A stretch of DNA of 64,000 nucleotides from Phoebastria nigripes (lineage: Eukaryota > Chordata > Aves > Procellariiformes > Diomedeidae): NCBI GenBank assembly GCA_035582835.1, contig JAYKAV010002779.1, forward strand, positions 465,776-529,775. Direction: 5' to 3'. Below the pieces are notes generated by a model. The model was not told the DNA's origin. It ran no database searches and saw nothing but the letters and a program-made list of their open reading frames with translations. Each line of letters begins with the position of its first letter. The first letter of the stretch is position 1. This document shows, piece by piece, positions 47,555 to 60,000 of this stretch. Both the position numbers and the translations under genes were made by a program.

Positions 47555-48085
47555 GTGTGTGCTGTGTTTTGGGTTTGGTATAATAGGAGCGTTGATGGCC
47601 CATTGATGTTGTGGGTGGTGCTGGGTGGTGCTTGCACCGGGGACTTTTCTGCTTCCCATGCCCTGCCAGGTGCATGGGAAGCTGGCAGGGGGAGCATAGC
47701 AGNGGCAGTTGACCCAGCTGGCCAATGGGGTATTCCATACCATGCGACGTCATGCTCAGTATAAAAACTAAGTGTGGAGGGGGGCTCTGGGTTCNGGGAT
47801 GGGCTCGCGGGTTGCGGGCACGCGTCGGCTCAGCAACGCGTCAGTTCGGTGGGTGGTGAGCAGTTGCATTGTGCATCGCCTGTTTTGTATATTCTATTGT
47901 TGTCAGTTACCACTGTTATTATTACTGTTCTACTTTGTTTTATTTCAATTATTAAACTGTTTTTATCTCAACCCGCGAGTTTTCCTACTTGTGCCCTCCT
48001 GATTCTCTCCCCCATCCCACCGGAGCCGGGGGGGTGAGCGAGTGGCTGTGTGGTGTTTAGGTGCTGCCAGGGTTAAACCACAACA
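47555..48085 (+). mobile_element. LTR, 5' end lost in the gap (subfamily B-like, GC-richer)
   Basis: It starts in the gap at text equivalent to the early U3 (TGCTGTGTTTTGGGTTTGG) and ends GGGTTAAACCACAACA at 48085. U3 shows CGACGTCA (47745-47752) and TATAAAA (47760-47766). The centre has the B-type GGTGGTGAGCAGTTGCATTG and TGTTTTGTATATTCTAT block, with a more complex (ATT)-like region and a unique CpG-rich insert (GGGCTCGCGGGTTGCGGGCA near 47801). Retained CpGs suggest a younger copy than the others. The bases after it, TACTG (48086-48090), would be its right target duplication. The left one lies in the gap. Whether it is solo or part of a provirus cannot be told. Confidence 0.9.
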
Positions 48086-48113
48086 TACTGAAGTCCAGGT
48101 AGACCACATCTAC
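48086..48113 (-). mobile_element. CR1 RT fragment split from its 3' part by an LTR
   Basis: Read on the minus strand, these 28 bases encode V-D-V-V-Y-L-D-F-S, the conserved LINE RT block just before K-A-F-D. Similarity stops at 48113, the presumed 5' truncation point of the copy. It abuts the LTR end exactly. With the minus-strand CR1 3' part at 46378-46824, this indicates an LTR inserted into a CR1. Confidence 0.75.
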
Positions 48114-51100
48114 CTGGATGTAGCTACCCCTGAAAATAAATCTGTATCTCTGGTCACAATACACTCTAAATCAATATCTTCTCAGCAACTAAAGAAACCC
48201 AAACCACACCAAACCCCAAAACCCTATAACAACATCTAGGAAAGAGAAACTAAATCCCATGAGAGTGCTATTTAACAGGAACTAAATGAAGCATTTAAAG
48301 GGAAGATGATTTCATGCAGGCTGTAGAGTTTTTTAAAATGTTAGTAGTAGATACTTAAAATAAATACATGCTGCTGATCAAAGGTATTCTGAAAGAAGGA
48401 AGAAGTCACTGTGGCTGAAAGTCAGCTTAAACAGCTGAATAAGTGATCTCGGTACACAGAAAAAAAAGCTTCAAGTGGAAGATATATACAAATTAAGAAA
48501 ATTAAAAGCGTATATAAAACATGACAAATTACATGTAAGTGTAAGTTACAATAAGGCTGAGAAAAAAAGTTGTAATAACTTTCTAAACCCCTAAAAATTA
48601 ATTGTTTTAAAATTTATAACTCATCAGGAACAGAAACTTACTGCAGAGGGGAGTCATGCCTTAGTGTGAGTTGGCTGAGACTTAACAAGTATGTGAATAA
48701 AGTGACCTGGTACACATGCATGGCTTTTCAAAAAACTTTTTCACAAAGTGACTCACAAGGGCTTTAAATGCTCACAAGACTTTGAAATAAAAGGATGGAA
48801 AACAAACAGTGGAAGAACATGAGCCATTTCCACCATGAACAGAGGTTAGCAGAAAGCTTGCCAGAACCTTTCCCTGGGTTCTAGTCAGCTCAAGATATTC
48901 ATATATGTTCTGGAAAAACATAGTGATGAACAGTGATGTTAGAAAATTTTCAGATGATAAGCAGTTGTTCAAGATAACCAAATCTAAAGCTGTTTGCAAG
49001 ATACTATAGAAAGTTGTGAAGTGAGGTCTGTCACTCCTATGATTAATGTTTTGTGTCCAGTAAAATCTAAAATGTAAAATGTAAAATCTAAAATGTAAAA
49101 TCCCAGTTTAATGTTTGATGGGCAGTCTGTCATCTAAATTACTTTTTTTTTTTTTTTTTAATAGTACTGTAGCTTATCTTCTGTAGACAGAACTTGCTTC
49201 TCTTACAAGATGCAGGAGTAACAACCATATTCTTCTGCACACTAACTTTCCATCAAAATTTAAACATAATAGAGTTTTTCTGTTAGCCAATACACAAAAT
49301 GTTTTTAAAATAATTTGTCAAAATATGGCATTAACTTCAATCTTGAACTGCATAGTAAAACTAATAAATGCTAGTGGAGTTTCAAGAGACTACGAAAATA
49401 TTTTATCCCAGTAAAAAATGTCAGTGAGGTTGGTGAAATTGATCTTTTAGCCTACAATGAGTTCTGAGTGCTCTTACAGAACTCCACTGAGATCAGGTTT
49501 TAAAATATAAATATCAGCTGTTTCAGTGGTAGTAGGTAGGAAGCGTTTCTGTCTATGTAAATTAGAATCTTCTGTGGTCTCTCATGAGAACTAAAAGGAT
49601 TTGTTACTGTGGATTCTCATATTTTCTGCTAGTAACAGAGGTGTCTTGTTAAAAACCAGTTTTATTAAGTCCACTTTTGAAGAACTATGCTTTAATCATA
49701 GGTAAGATAACACACAAGTTCTATGTGCAATAAGGCTTTCTAACAGTATCTGAATATCCAGATTACCTGATGCCACTGCATGTTTATCTCTGTCTCTCTA
49801 GCACTCCTCTCTTCTTGAAGGTAACTCATGACTACATTACCCAATTTCAATCAAATTTGACTGAAGGATAGAAGTCTCAAAGGTATTACCAGCCCAACAG
49901 CTTTATGGAAATAAGTAGCTAAAAGAAGACAAATTGATGAAAGGGAGCATTCACCAGCATTCCAGTGAGGAATTAGCTATTCATCTGGTCAACCATCAAC
50001 TGGGTGGCAGCACCCAGAAGACCAATAAGCGTAAGCATGTTAAAGAGCCAAAGAGACTGCATATCGCTCCGAAGAAATTGCATTTCCTGCCTTTATTTTG
50101 AATTGCAGGCAAAATAGCAGTAGTGAGAGACATGGAAAAAGCTGAGTATGATGATGTGGGGACCTAAGGAGCATCAGGGAGAACCTGGAGGAGAAGAGAG
50201 CATGGGAATGAACTCATGGTATTGCAGGGAGATATGTTTGGAATTGGGAACAACCTGGATATGCTATAGCATGTAGGTTCTTGGAAAAACTAAGGGCACT
50301 GTCATTGAGTTGGTGGGGGAAGAGTAGATATTATAAATGGGAGTGGTGTGTGGTTGGGAGGGACAGCTGGAGGTCACAAAACAAATTAATGCAAAACCAC
50401 TGTTTACAGAACAATTTGTCTTAAATACCTCAATTTGATTTGAACACTCTTTAACAAACCAGGTTAGGGGCAAAAAAAAAGAAAAGGCTGAATTTACTAT
50501 GATCAAAACAGATAATCACAAACTGAAATGTCATTCGGAAAATAAAATTTTACAGATCTCTAGAAACCCAATACAAGACATAAAACTATTACCTGAAAAA
50601 TATGACAAGTTTTTTAACGGTACAGTTCAAGCTGTGTAGAATCAAGCTCTGGCTAGGCTCGTACATTGTTAGGAAGAAAACATTTTCAATTTGTTTCAGT
50701 TTGTTGTGACAGCACACAAATGTTGCTTCCTTAAGCAGTATATCTTTGTCTTCAAGGCAATGCTGTGTTTCTGAAATGCCTCACAAAGTTTGGAATTCAT
50801 AAGCTAATGCAGTTTAAGTGGTCATTAGCTTTTGAAAGAATGGAAGCTATAAGCATTAAGTGTGAGATTTTTTCAAAGATTATGTTAGTATTGGAAGTAA
50901 AAATCAGTGTGCCAAGGTCATGTTTATGGATGATAAAGATACTGGAGGATATATGGAAGTCTTTTTCAAAAACAGAAATTATATGGTTCCTGTAAGTCTT
51001 TACTAGATAAGTTTATATGTGATATCTGGCGTTTAAATTAACAATATCAGATAGCCCAAAGAAATTTTGTGTTTGTTTTATTTTTAATTTACCACAGCCT

Positions 51101-51980
51101 TATGTTCCTTTATTAGCAATACCATTAGTTCTTATAAATAGTGACCCTACAGCTTAACATGATGGATCATGTCTACTCTTTAAAGAAACACACAGTTGTA
51201 ACTTCTGCTGGTACTCAGGTGGATGGTAATTAATGACTTAAAAAGAAGGAAACTGAAAATACCAGATGTTAACAGAAACATGGGAAATTTTTGGTAGTTT
51301 TACAAAATATTTTTTAAAAAGTCTTACTGGTTACTTTTGAAAAAGTGAGAAGAAATTAGACATTTGAATGATAGCCAAGGGGCTTGCTTTTGCTGCAGTA
51401 TCACATTTCTACCTGCAAACCTTCCGTTGTTTCGTTTCTGAATTTGAAGTAAAAGGTGACCAACTATTTAAATACTTGGGATCAAATCAATCCCTACTGT
51501 AAATATGTTAACTCACCCCAACATAAATACATTTTTAAGAGGAATATAAATACAAGAGTTCTTATACATAGTAAGCTGACTATTTATAGTAATGCTTAAG
51601 TAATTTTTTAGGGAAAATTGTTCGTTTTTTAACAGCCCAAAAATGGTTCGTTTGAAATATTTCTGCTTGCTTATTTTTCTTCCTTGGAAAAAGTGTTCCA
51701 TTCAACATGACAGATCTGTTAAACCCCAAGTTAAGTATTTGGTCCAGATTTATCCCACGGGCTTTAGAGATATAAGATGAAGAGTGAAGGGCTTTTACAG
51801 CTGGTTATTTCAGCCAACTAAGGTCTTAATTGCTCTCAGGAGGCAACTTTCTTTCCATTAACTTTAGGATAAGCCTAGAATGATTAGGATCTTAACATAG
51901 GATCCTCAGTTAAGTGCCTACACTTAGCTGGGATGAATCCATATTTTTAGCTTTTTAATCCTCTCTACTTGAGCTAAAAA
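48114..51980. other. Unique AT-rich non-coding DNA
   Basis: No gene or transposon recognised. It contains a heptanucleotide tandem repeat (49061-49102) and a T-tract near 49142-49160. An open frame of 87 codons between stops at 50735-50995 (+) matches no family known to me. Confidence 0.65.
49061..49102 (+). repeat. (TAAAAT[C/G])6 tandem heptamer
   Basis: Six perfect 7-bp units TAAAATS in the order C, G, G, C, G, C at the last base. The alternation suggests growth by a larger sub-unit. Confidence 0.92.
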
Positions 51981-52046
51981 AGGGAAGGGAAGGGAAGGGA
52001 AGGGAAGGGAAGGGAAGGGAAGGGAAGGGAAGGGAAGGGAAGGGAA
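51981..52046 (+). repeat. (AGGGA)13 pentanucleotide microsatellite
   Basis: About 13 uninterrupted AAGGG-type units on the plus strand, then AAGGAGAATAAA. The purine-only strand can form triplex or G-quadruplex structures. Likely length-polymorphic. Confidence 0.95.
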
Positions 52047-55000
52047 AGGAGAATAAATTACACATGTATTAGAAAAGAAAAATTGTCATATCCACCTTCA
52101 GTCTCCCCTGTAGCTGGGATATTCACCTTGGACATTATTTCCCTAGGCAAATGTGAAAGATGAGAACTCAACTCTACCATCTCCTACCTATGTTTTATCT
52201 AGAGCTGCAGTGAATCATTCTGGCATTTAAGGTACACTTCTTCTTTCTCACTGCTCCTTAGAGTTGCTGAGTGATTCTTCTAGGCAACGCAATGGACAAA
52301 CACCATTCTTTCTGGGTTGCAGTAGCAACTGTAACTATGGCAAAGGGATTTGGATGCTTTTGTTGACAGCTGAAATACCATTCTTGTTCCACCTTTTCAA
52401 TGTGCTGGCTCTTAACTAAACTATATGGTATCATCTGGGATACAGTTCTATCAATCCTTCCTTATAATGTTCAGTTTTTCCCTTATATAATTAAACATCT
52501 GCTAAAGCACTAGCAGGACCTGAGTCATTCCATTTCAGAATTACTTTGACTTATAGTGAGAGGGATGTTCTGCCAAGAAGTGGAAAATCATTTCAGATCC
52601 ACTGTATTCCTGATGTATCTAAATCAACATATGTCATCTCCCAGGTGCATGTGCTTAGATTTTTTCACTAATTTCAGAGGACTAATCAAGACATAAGACT
52701 AGCAGGACAACCTTAGGATTAGGTCGGGTGTCTTCAAACGTTTGAAAAAAAAACTACAGAGAAATGATGAATGTCTATGATTTTAACAATTAATACTGTA
52801 GAAAAGTGAAGGATGTGTTCTAATTAAAATTGTCAAAAGGCAATAGGAAATTGAACTATCAAATTCAATTTAAACTGTTGCTACATAAACCAGACCATTC
52901 TATGGCATGTTGTGACTGCTATTCAATGGCAGGGCATTCAGAAGTCCAGAAAACTTTAATAAAATCGGAGAAGTAGACTACCAGATGGATCAACGTTTTC
53001 CCATAGTTTGGAATTACCTACCCTTCACAAATACTTACACACATTAATTAACCAACACTTAGAGCACTAGACCTGCAATCAGAAGAGAATTTGGTATTCA
53101 GTATGAATAGTATGGTTGGACGCCCTATTAGTTTTAGGAAATCAACTCTCAGTGAGTCAGTTTGATTAGCAGTACACAACTGGAAAGGAAGGCTGAATCA
53201 CAGAATTCTTTAATCTTATGTTTTCTTTCCCTGATCATAAAGAAATCATTTATTCTTTCATAAACACTACCTCCTATTGCTAAGAACAATATAATCTGAA
53301 AAGCAAAGTACAATATAATACAAAGAAATAAAGAAAACCAGTAATTTTTCTGCTTGATTTTCCTTGACTGTCAGCAGATTCAGTAATGCAGAGGAAAAGA
53401 AAAAGAAATTTAAAAAAACGTTTAAAATTTTAAATAAAAACAATTTGAGAATTGCGAGACAAAATTAGGTGTTTCACCTCAGAGAAGGTCAATTCCATGA
53501 GGTCGAGTGACACACTCACTTTACACATCTTCATGATTTCATGATAGAGAGCAGCAAAACACAAGGAAAACAAATGACAGACCATGATTATTAATTCTTA
53601 CTGAATCAACATGAAAATTCCAACCAATTTTGGCAAAGATTAGAGAGCAGAAATCTAAGACCAATAGTTGTTATATATGCTAAGATCAAATCTTTCTTCC
53701 TGAGTGTCTTTCCTCATAAAAAAAAAGAAATAAAAAAACCCAGCCAACCCAGGATAGTTAATAATTGCATATTATCCTCTTTACATGTAATTGCTTGCTC
53801 ATGCAGAGATGCTGCTTTTGAAGTGGATACCACAGTGTTATTTAATGGAACTCCATAGTAGTCTATTAGAAAATAAGTAATGGCAAACATTGCCATACAG
53901 CCTCCTTCACCAAAATTTAATCTGAGTTGGGTCAGAGCAAATATAATTGATGTATAAAAGTTTGTAACTTATAATATTTCTTTCATTCTCATAATGTATT
54001 TTTCTTCTTGAGTTNACTTCTGCAATTAAAGTGAAAGAAGCACTGTGGTGACAGCTCTGAGTCTAACCAAGGATAAAAGTACAAGGAAAATCATATACGA
54101 AAGCAAATAAAAGCCTTACAAGGTGATTTGCACTCATTTTAAAATAAACTTCATTCTCTGTATCTACAGTGTGGTGACCAAAATAACTTTAGTTACTTCT
54201 CCATTTTTAATGTAAATATTTTTTAGGAATTAAAATAAGGTGATAAAAAACAGCTTATGCAAGTTAAATTCATTAATATGAGAATATTCATGCAAGGACT
54301 TTTGGAATTCACTCAAATCCATTGGAAAAAGTTTCATTCTGCTTTGTGGTTGTTAATGGTATTGTTTTTAAAACAAAGTTTTAATTTTAATTAAATAACT
54401 ATAGTCTCTCAAGTATCTGCCATTAATTAAGGCAGGAAAAGTGCTACATGGGAAAATTTCAAAGCTCAATTAGTATTCTTCATAAAAGTTTCTTTTCTCT
54501 GTGGGTAAAATTAGTAAGCAACACCTACTTATGTCCTGTTGTTAATGACAAATGAATAAATTCAAAATATTTCCTCAAATACAGTGAATTGTTATACTAT
54601 TATTCTTTTTTTTTTATTTTGCTAGCCATACACTCATTCAATTTCTTTTTACTTTACATTAACTGTCTTTAAAAAACACTATGAATATGCAGATTTGTTA
54701 ATAATTGTTTATAAGTAATTATACTGAGAAATTATTATCAACTTCAGTGCTTAGCTCCAAGCACTTTCCTTCCAATATTTTACAGAGAGAAGTGATAAAA
54801 AATAAAAAAAACAAATAAATATTGAATAAATATCAGGTGCTGACATTATTCAATGCTGTAAGAATAAGATAGCATGAACAGGAAAAAAATTAGTCTTTCA
54901 CACATAGGATAAATAAGAATATATTAGAAGTCCAAAGAGAGATATACGTTGAAGTCTAGATCAACTTATTTTTTTTAAATTTATGTCTTGTTTTCAATAA

Positions 55001-55114
55001 ATTATATAATATTTTACATTTATATAGGCACTTATATATACTTGAATGTGTGTGCAATAAATCAATGCAAAACTCTTTTTTGACTATTGTAGGGATATGA
55101 TTTTGTATGTATGA

Positions 55115-55171
55115 TATGGGTCAAAATTGATTTTGACCCATAGAAGTCTATGAGCTTTCACCCATAGACTT
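55115..55171. repeat. Two adjacent perfect inverted repeats
   Basis: Hairpin 1: TATGGGTCAAAA (55115-55126) pairs with TTTTGACCCATA (55131-55142) around a 4-nt loop, TTGA. Hairpin 2: AAGTCTATG (55144-55152) pairs with CATAGACTT (55163-55171) around a 10-nt loop. They are separated by a single base, and the inner loop of hairpin 2 repeats part of the first arm (CACCCATAG against GACCCATAG). Confidence 0.9.
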
Positions 55172-56990
55172 ATTAATTCCAATGGATATAAGATTCTATT
55201 GTCTATAGGGAAAAGTAGATAAAATACTGATAATGCTGATTGCCAAGAACATGATCAAGAAACTACAAGATTATACCTAACATGAGCAATAGGTACAGGT
55301 CACCTGTTGTCTTGGTTTAAGGAAGGCTTTTAATGTGTTGCAGGCACTGAATTGTTCTGCTTGACTGAAACTGAAGAACTTCTGCTTATACCTAGAAACA
55401 GAACCTCAAGCACCAGAGGACCTTCGAGGCCAATAAAGCTCTAAAGTTACTTTTTGCTGTGCATAGAATTTTTACAGTTTGCAGGATGGAGACCTTAATG
55501 ATATTTAATGAATAAGCAATAATACAAGAAGATAGGAATATTAAAAGCAAAAATTTAATTGACCCTGTGCTAGGTAGTTTCCCTTTATATGCTATTATTC
55601 TGTTACTGGTATGATGAATACTTCACTAAATTTAAAACTTTCTTTGTATAATTAAGTAAGATATGAAATTCAATGACTGATTGCATTTTAATACTACTGT
55701 TTTATGCCAACAAACAGGATACACCCTCTCATTTCTCTCTATATTATTTTGACTTTTGAGATAAAGTAATATGTGACACCTCTTGATGATAGAGATCCAA
55801 AAATCTCTATGGCTCTTCTGTTTTGTTACCAGATAAATATTATAAGAATGATTAGATTTACAGGATTACACAGGAAAATTTATATTTTACTACAATAATA
55901 AGTGGTAACATACAGAATGGAAACAGGCGATGCAGAGGTTTTCTTAAAAATGCATGTTATAGTTTGCTTCAGAGATCAGTCTTGCCTTAAGAGCTATTAA
56001 AAAAGTGAGATTTAATTTACCCTAATTTTACAGAATAATGTCTGTGACTGAAAGAACAGGGAGTTTTGCCGATTTTTTTTTTTGAAACAGAGAGGACTAC
56101 AATTTTTTTTATTAATGTTATTTCCAGATACTTCCAAATTCAGTCTTCATTAGAAATTATTCATGTGGACCACATTTTTAAATTCAGACCAAAGAGTTTT
56201 ATATCAGCTGACTGAAGTCATGGCTCAGTGATCCTTTTGGCCTGTTGACTGGCTTTTGCAATTATCACAAGTAGACAATATAGTGATATTGGTGCTACAG
56301 TTTCTTTATAATGTTATTAAAAGGGGAATTGGTACATGTCAACTTACTCCATTTATCATTCCAGCTGCTTGTCAGTGTCACTTGTGTTACGACAGCTGAG
56401 CCTCACATTAAATTCCAAGCTCTAATCAGATCATTATTTGGTGTTTTCCTTGTAATCAGCAATTGGCTCGCTTATCACAAAATACTCTGTGAATTTGTTT
56501 ATTCTTTTCTTACTAAAAATTAGCTCCCTAGGTATAAAAAAGGCATTCTAATGCTGCGCAAGTTTGTAAATTTGACTTAGGTAACATTTACATGACATGA
56601 AGTAGGTATAGCCAAGTTGATACGGCATATAATATTTCCAGTTAAACCCACACTAGATAATGAGAAAGACACATGGCAGTGTCTACTGCCTTTCTCTACA
56701 ATCTGTTATTATAGTACCAGAATAACGTTACAGCTGATAGCTTTCAACCTCTGTGCCACACCTGCCAATGCACTTCTGGCTCAAAACTCTACAGAAATAT
56801 TTTAGATAACTTATTAATATGTGCTTAATTAATTTTAGTGACTTGTTTATTAAAAACTGCAAGAAAATACAGAGGCAAGTACAAGAAAAACAGAAGTACT
56901 AGATGTAGCTAACCATAGAAAAATATGCAATATCATACATAGCAAAAAATATTTTTCAATACAGAGATATTACCTTTTCCTGAAATGGGG

Positions 56991-57017
<27 letters not shown>
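56991..57017 (+). repeat. A27 homopolymer
   Basis: Uninterrupted run of 27 A preceded by GAAATGGGG. No recognisable retroposed body upstream. Confidence 0.9.
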
Positions 57018-57023
<6 letters not shown>

Positions 57024-60000
57024 AGGCACATAGTTTTACAGAGGTGATGCCAAATTCAATATATATCTTAAAGAATTCTTTTTCTTGATATTTTCCAAAA
57101 CAAGAAATAAAAATAAGTATTGGAAAAGCCAGATTTACAGCTCAGAATTCCATCTAAACTGCAGTACATGCTCCATTCCACCTTTAGAGAATAATGTTCT
57201 AGGGATAATACGAAATTAGAAATTCAGGAGAAAAATAAGTAGCTCTTTGAGGAGCAGAACTAATGAAGTTTGGTTCTCTGTAGATTTGTTTTGTGGATGA
57301 TTGACATGGGTGCCTGATAAAGTGTGAGATCTGGCTGGAGGTTTACCAGTTTGGGAATACCTGTAGGTTTTCATTCTGTCTCTCCCTCACATATATATGA
57401 ATATAAATGGAGGAACACAGAAAACTCAGGAAATAACTTCACTAAGAACCTTGCACCTCTCTATAGTTTAATAATAATTGAGTGGCAGTGGCTGGGGAGA
57501 GTAAAAAAGGTAATATTTTGGTTGCTTGCAGGTAACTTAGGTAACTTTAATTCTAGTACTTAGCAAGTCCAGCCCAACTCAGGGTATTTGTCTAAGCAGC
57601 AGCTCTTGTTCCTCAAGCAGTTGGTACAGACTGGTTCACCCCCTCTTTCCTCAGAGAAAATCTCACGTACATCAGTCTCATCCACACTGCATTAGTCCAA
57701 ATCTCCTCCAGACTCTGTGTGATGCCTTGGTGGCCCAAAGACAGGATTAATCATCACCATTATAGCTAGCACTTCTTTTTAAGTGTGATAAAATTAAATC
57801 CCTGTTCAAATGCTCTGAAAAAATATAGGTCTCTGTCACAGTCCACTGAGTTCTCTTTCTGTGACTATAGTGCTGCAGGTATGAGCTACATTTGGAAATC
57901 TTGGGAGACTGGCAATAAAATCACAGGTTTTCCTTAAAAAGGATAATTCACAGTTTTAAAACTCTACCGAAGAAAGCTGTCTGCAGCTCTTGACCCCCTT
58001 TCAGGGGGATATAGCAGAAGAATGACTAACTTGATATAATAAATAATGAGATCCATGACAAAGAAGAGAGGACTATTATTGACGTATACAATATATTAGA
58101 CTCTGTTAGGTTATATGTCTGTCATTTTATACACAGTACAGATGTAAAGAGAATAAGGCTTTCCTCCAAAGAATGTAAGACTAGAATAGCTGGGTAGAAC
58201 AAGCAAGTAAATAGAAGAAACTGGACAGGGTAGATAAGATTGTGAACAAAGCCAACAAAAACAATAGAATGTTTAACTACAGGCTAACTATGTGATCACT
58301 ACCTAATCAGTCAGCTCTGGGCAAGAGCTACACAAATAATGCATTTATCTGATTGAATGATCAAGTCCCTGTTCTTAAATTGATAACAATTTGACCAAAA
58401 ACACCCAACACTTGATTCCACCCAAAATATTTCAACGAAACAAAATGAGAAATATTTCTTTCCATTTTTTAAATTATTCATTTTAATTTAGATTAATTTC
58501 AAAATAAAATTACCACTTCAGAAAAAAATAAGTATGGTTGGAAGGAAGCAGTAGGAATCATACTTGCCTCTCTTCTTCTTCTACATCACTTCTTTTTTTC
58601 TGAAAATACTTCTTTGCTTTGACCTGAATCTGTGAACATTTACAGTCATTGCAATACTGATTTTTTCAGTAAATAGTATATATTTGGGAAGAGGTGAGAG
58701 GGAGAATCATCAAGAAATGCACATGACCTGCCTAACTGTTATCAAATTACCAGAGCTTTTTAAAGTAGGACTGGAAAGCTGAAAGGTGATGGCTTTATTG
58801 AGTATTTTGTTGTTGCAGTTTTCCTCAGATTACAGGTTGAACCTGGTGTGAAAACATTTGTGGAAATAAAAAGAAAGTAGGGCAAGCAAGATGATATAAT
58901 TTGTAAATAAAAGCAGTAAAGTATTGACACAGTAAAATGACACAATAGAAGGTTTGGAAGATGATGACAATGATGACTGCTACTTTGTGTTTGTTACAGC
59001 AAAACTGGTGGAACTGGTACAGTTATTTATATAAGATTATAATAGAAGAACATTTAAGCATGAGTGGCCTAGTGAAATCAATTNATCTATTTGTATTTTT
59101 TAAGAGGAACAAATACATACCTAGTGATATTATCAAATGACCTGAAAGATACGTTCTGAGTGAACAAATCCAGAGATCAAAATAAAGAAGTTGTGTTGTT
59201 CAACTTCTCCAGAGATTTCCACTCTGTTAATTTTAAATCAGTAATCATACCATTTTTCACACTTTTGTTAGCACCATAAGTGAAAAAAACCTGTGTTCCA
59301 AGAAACTATAGGAACAGTAAATTCTTCACATTCTCCTGTTTCTGACAGGTAGTAATGAAAACTATGAGCCTTTAAATGATGTCATTAGAAAGGTAGCACA
59401 AATTGATGTATGTACACTCAGAATTTTTAACGTCAAGCTTCGGTTAATTAAAACATGACTAATATTTGTGGCTTAGATACAATTGCATGCTATTTAAAAC
59501 ATTGTGTTTCATATTTTATATCTACTGTGTCACATAAATTTATTCTTTCCCAGTAAACAGTAATTAGAAATAAAGGAGCACAGTGAAGGAAATTCAGCTA
59601 TATGTTACAGACCAACATGTCTTCTAATGTCATTTGGTACTCGATACACCAATACTGCAAAGAGTGACCTTATCACAGNTCACATAAGAGTACAAAAAAT
59701 TTCTTCTGCAGAGGCAGTATTTTTACTAACTTAGAAAAGAAAAAGGTGGGAGATGTGTTACGCTAGTTCAGCTTCCTTTGTGCGGTGGGCAGGAAAGTGC
59801 ATATCAACCTAGGAGGCATTAGGGTTGAACATGTGTTTAGGTAGAGCCACAGCTGGTCAAAGCAAAAGGTTGAAGCAGCATATGCTCTAGAAAGCAGATG
59901 AGAAATATAACACCTGTGAAATAAGAGCATTGGATAATCCCACATTTTCTGGAATTATTTCTAATGCTTCAATTTGTTTAGAAGAAATAGGAAGGGAATA

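Noticed and set aside
46649..47753. Long open frames of 250-364 codons on both strands
   Set aside because: They run through the 730-N gap. Only the last part on the minus strand is real, and it is CR1 ORF2.
50735..50995. 87-codon stop-free stretch ending near a GTAAGT donor-like site
   Set aside because: The frame opens at a stop with no good acceptor and the protein text resembles nothing known. The donor falls at the stop codon.
55310..55480. TGTCTTGGTTTAAG start followed by AATAAAG, reminiscent of a short LTR
   Set aside because: No matching CA end, target duplication, TATA box or second copy. The resemblance is limited to a few bases.
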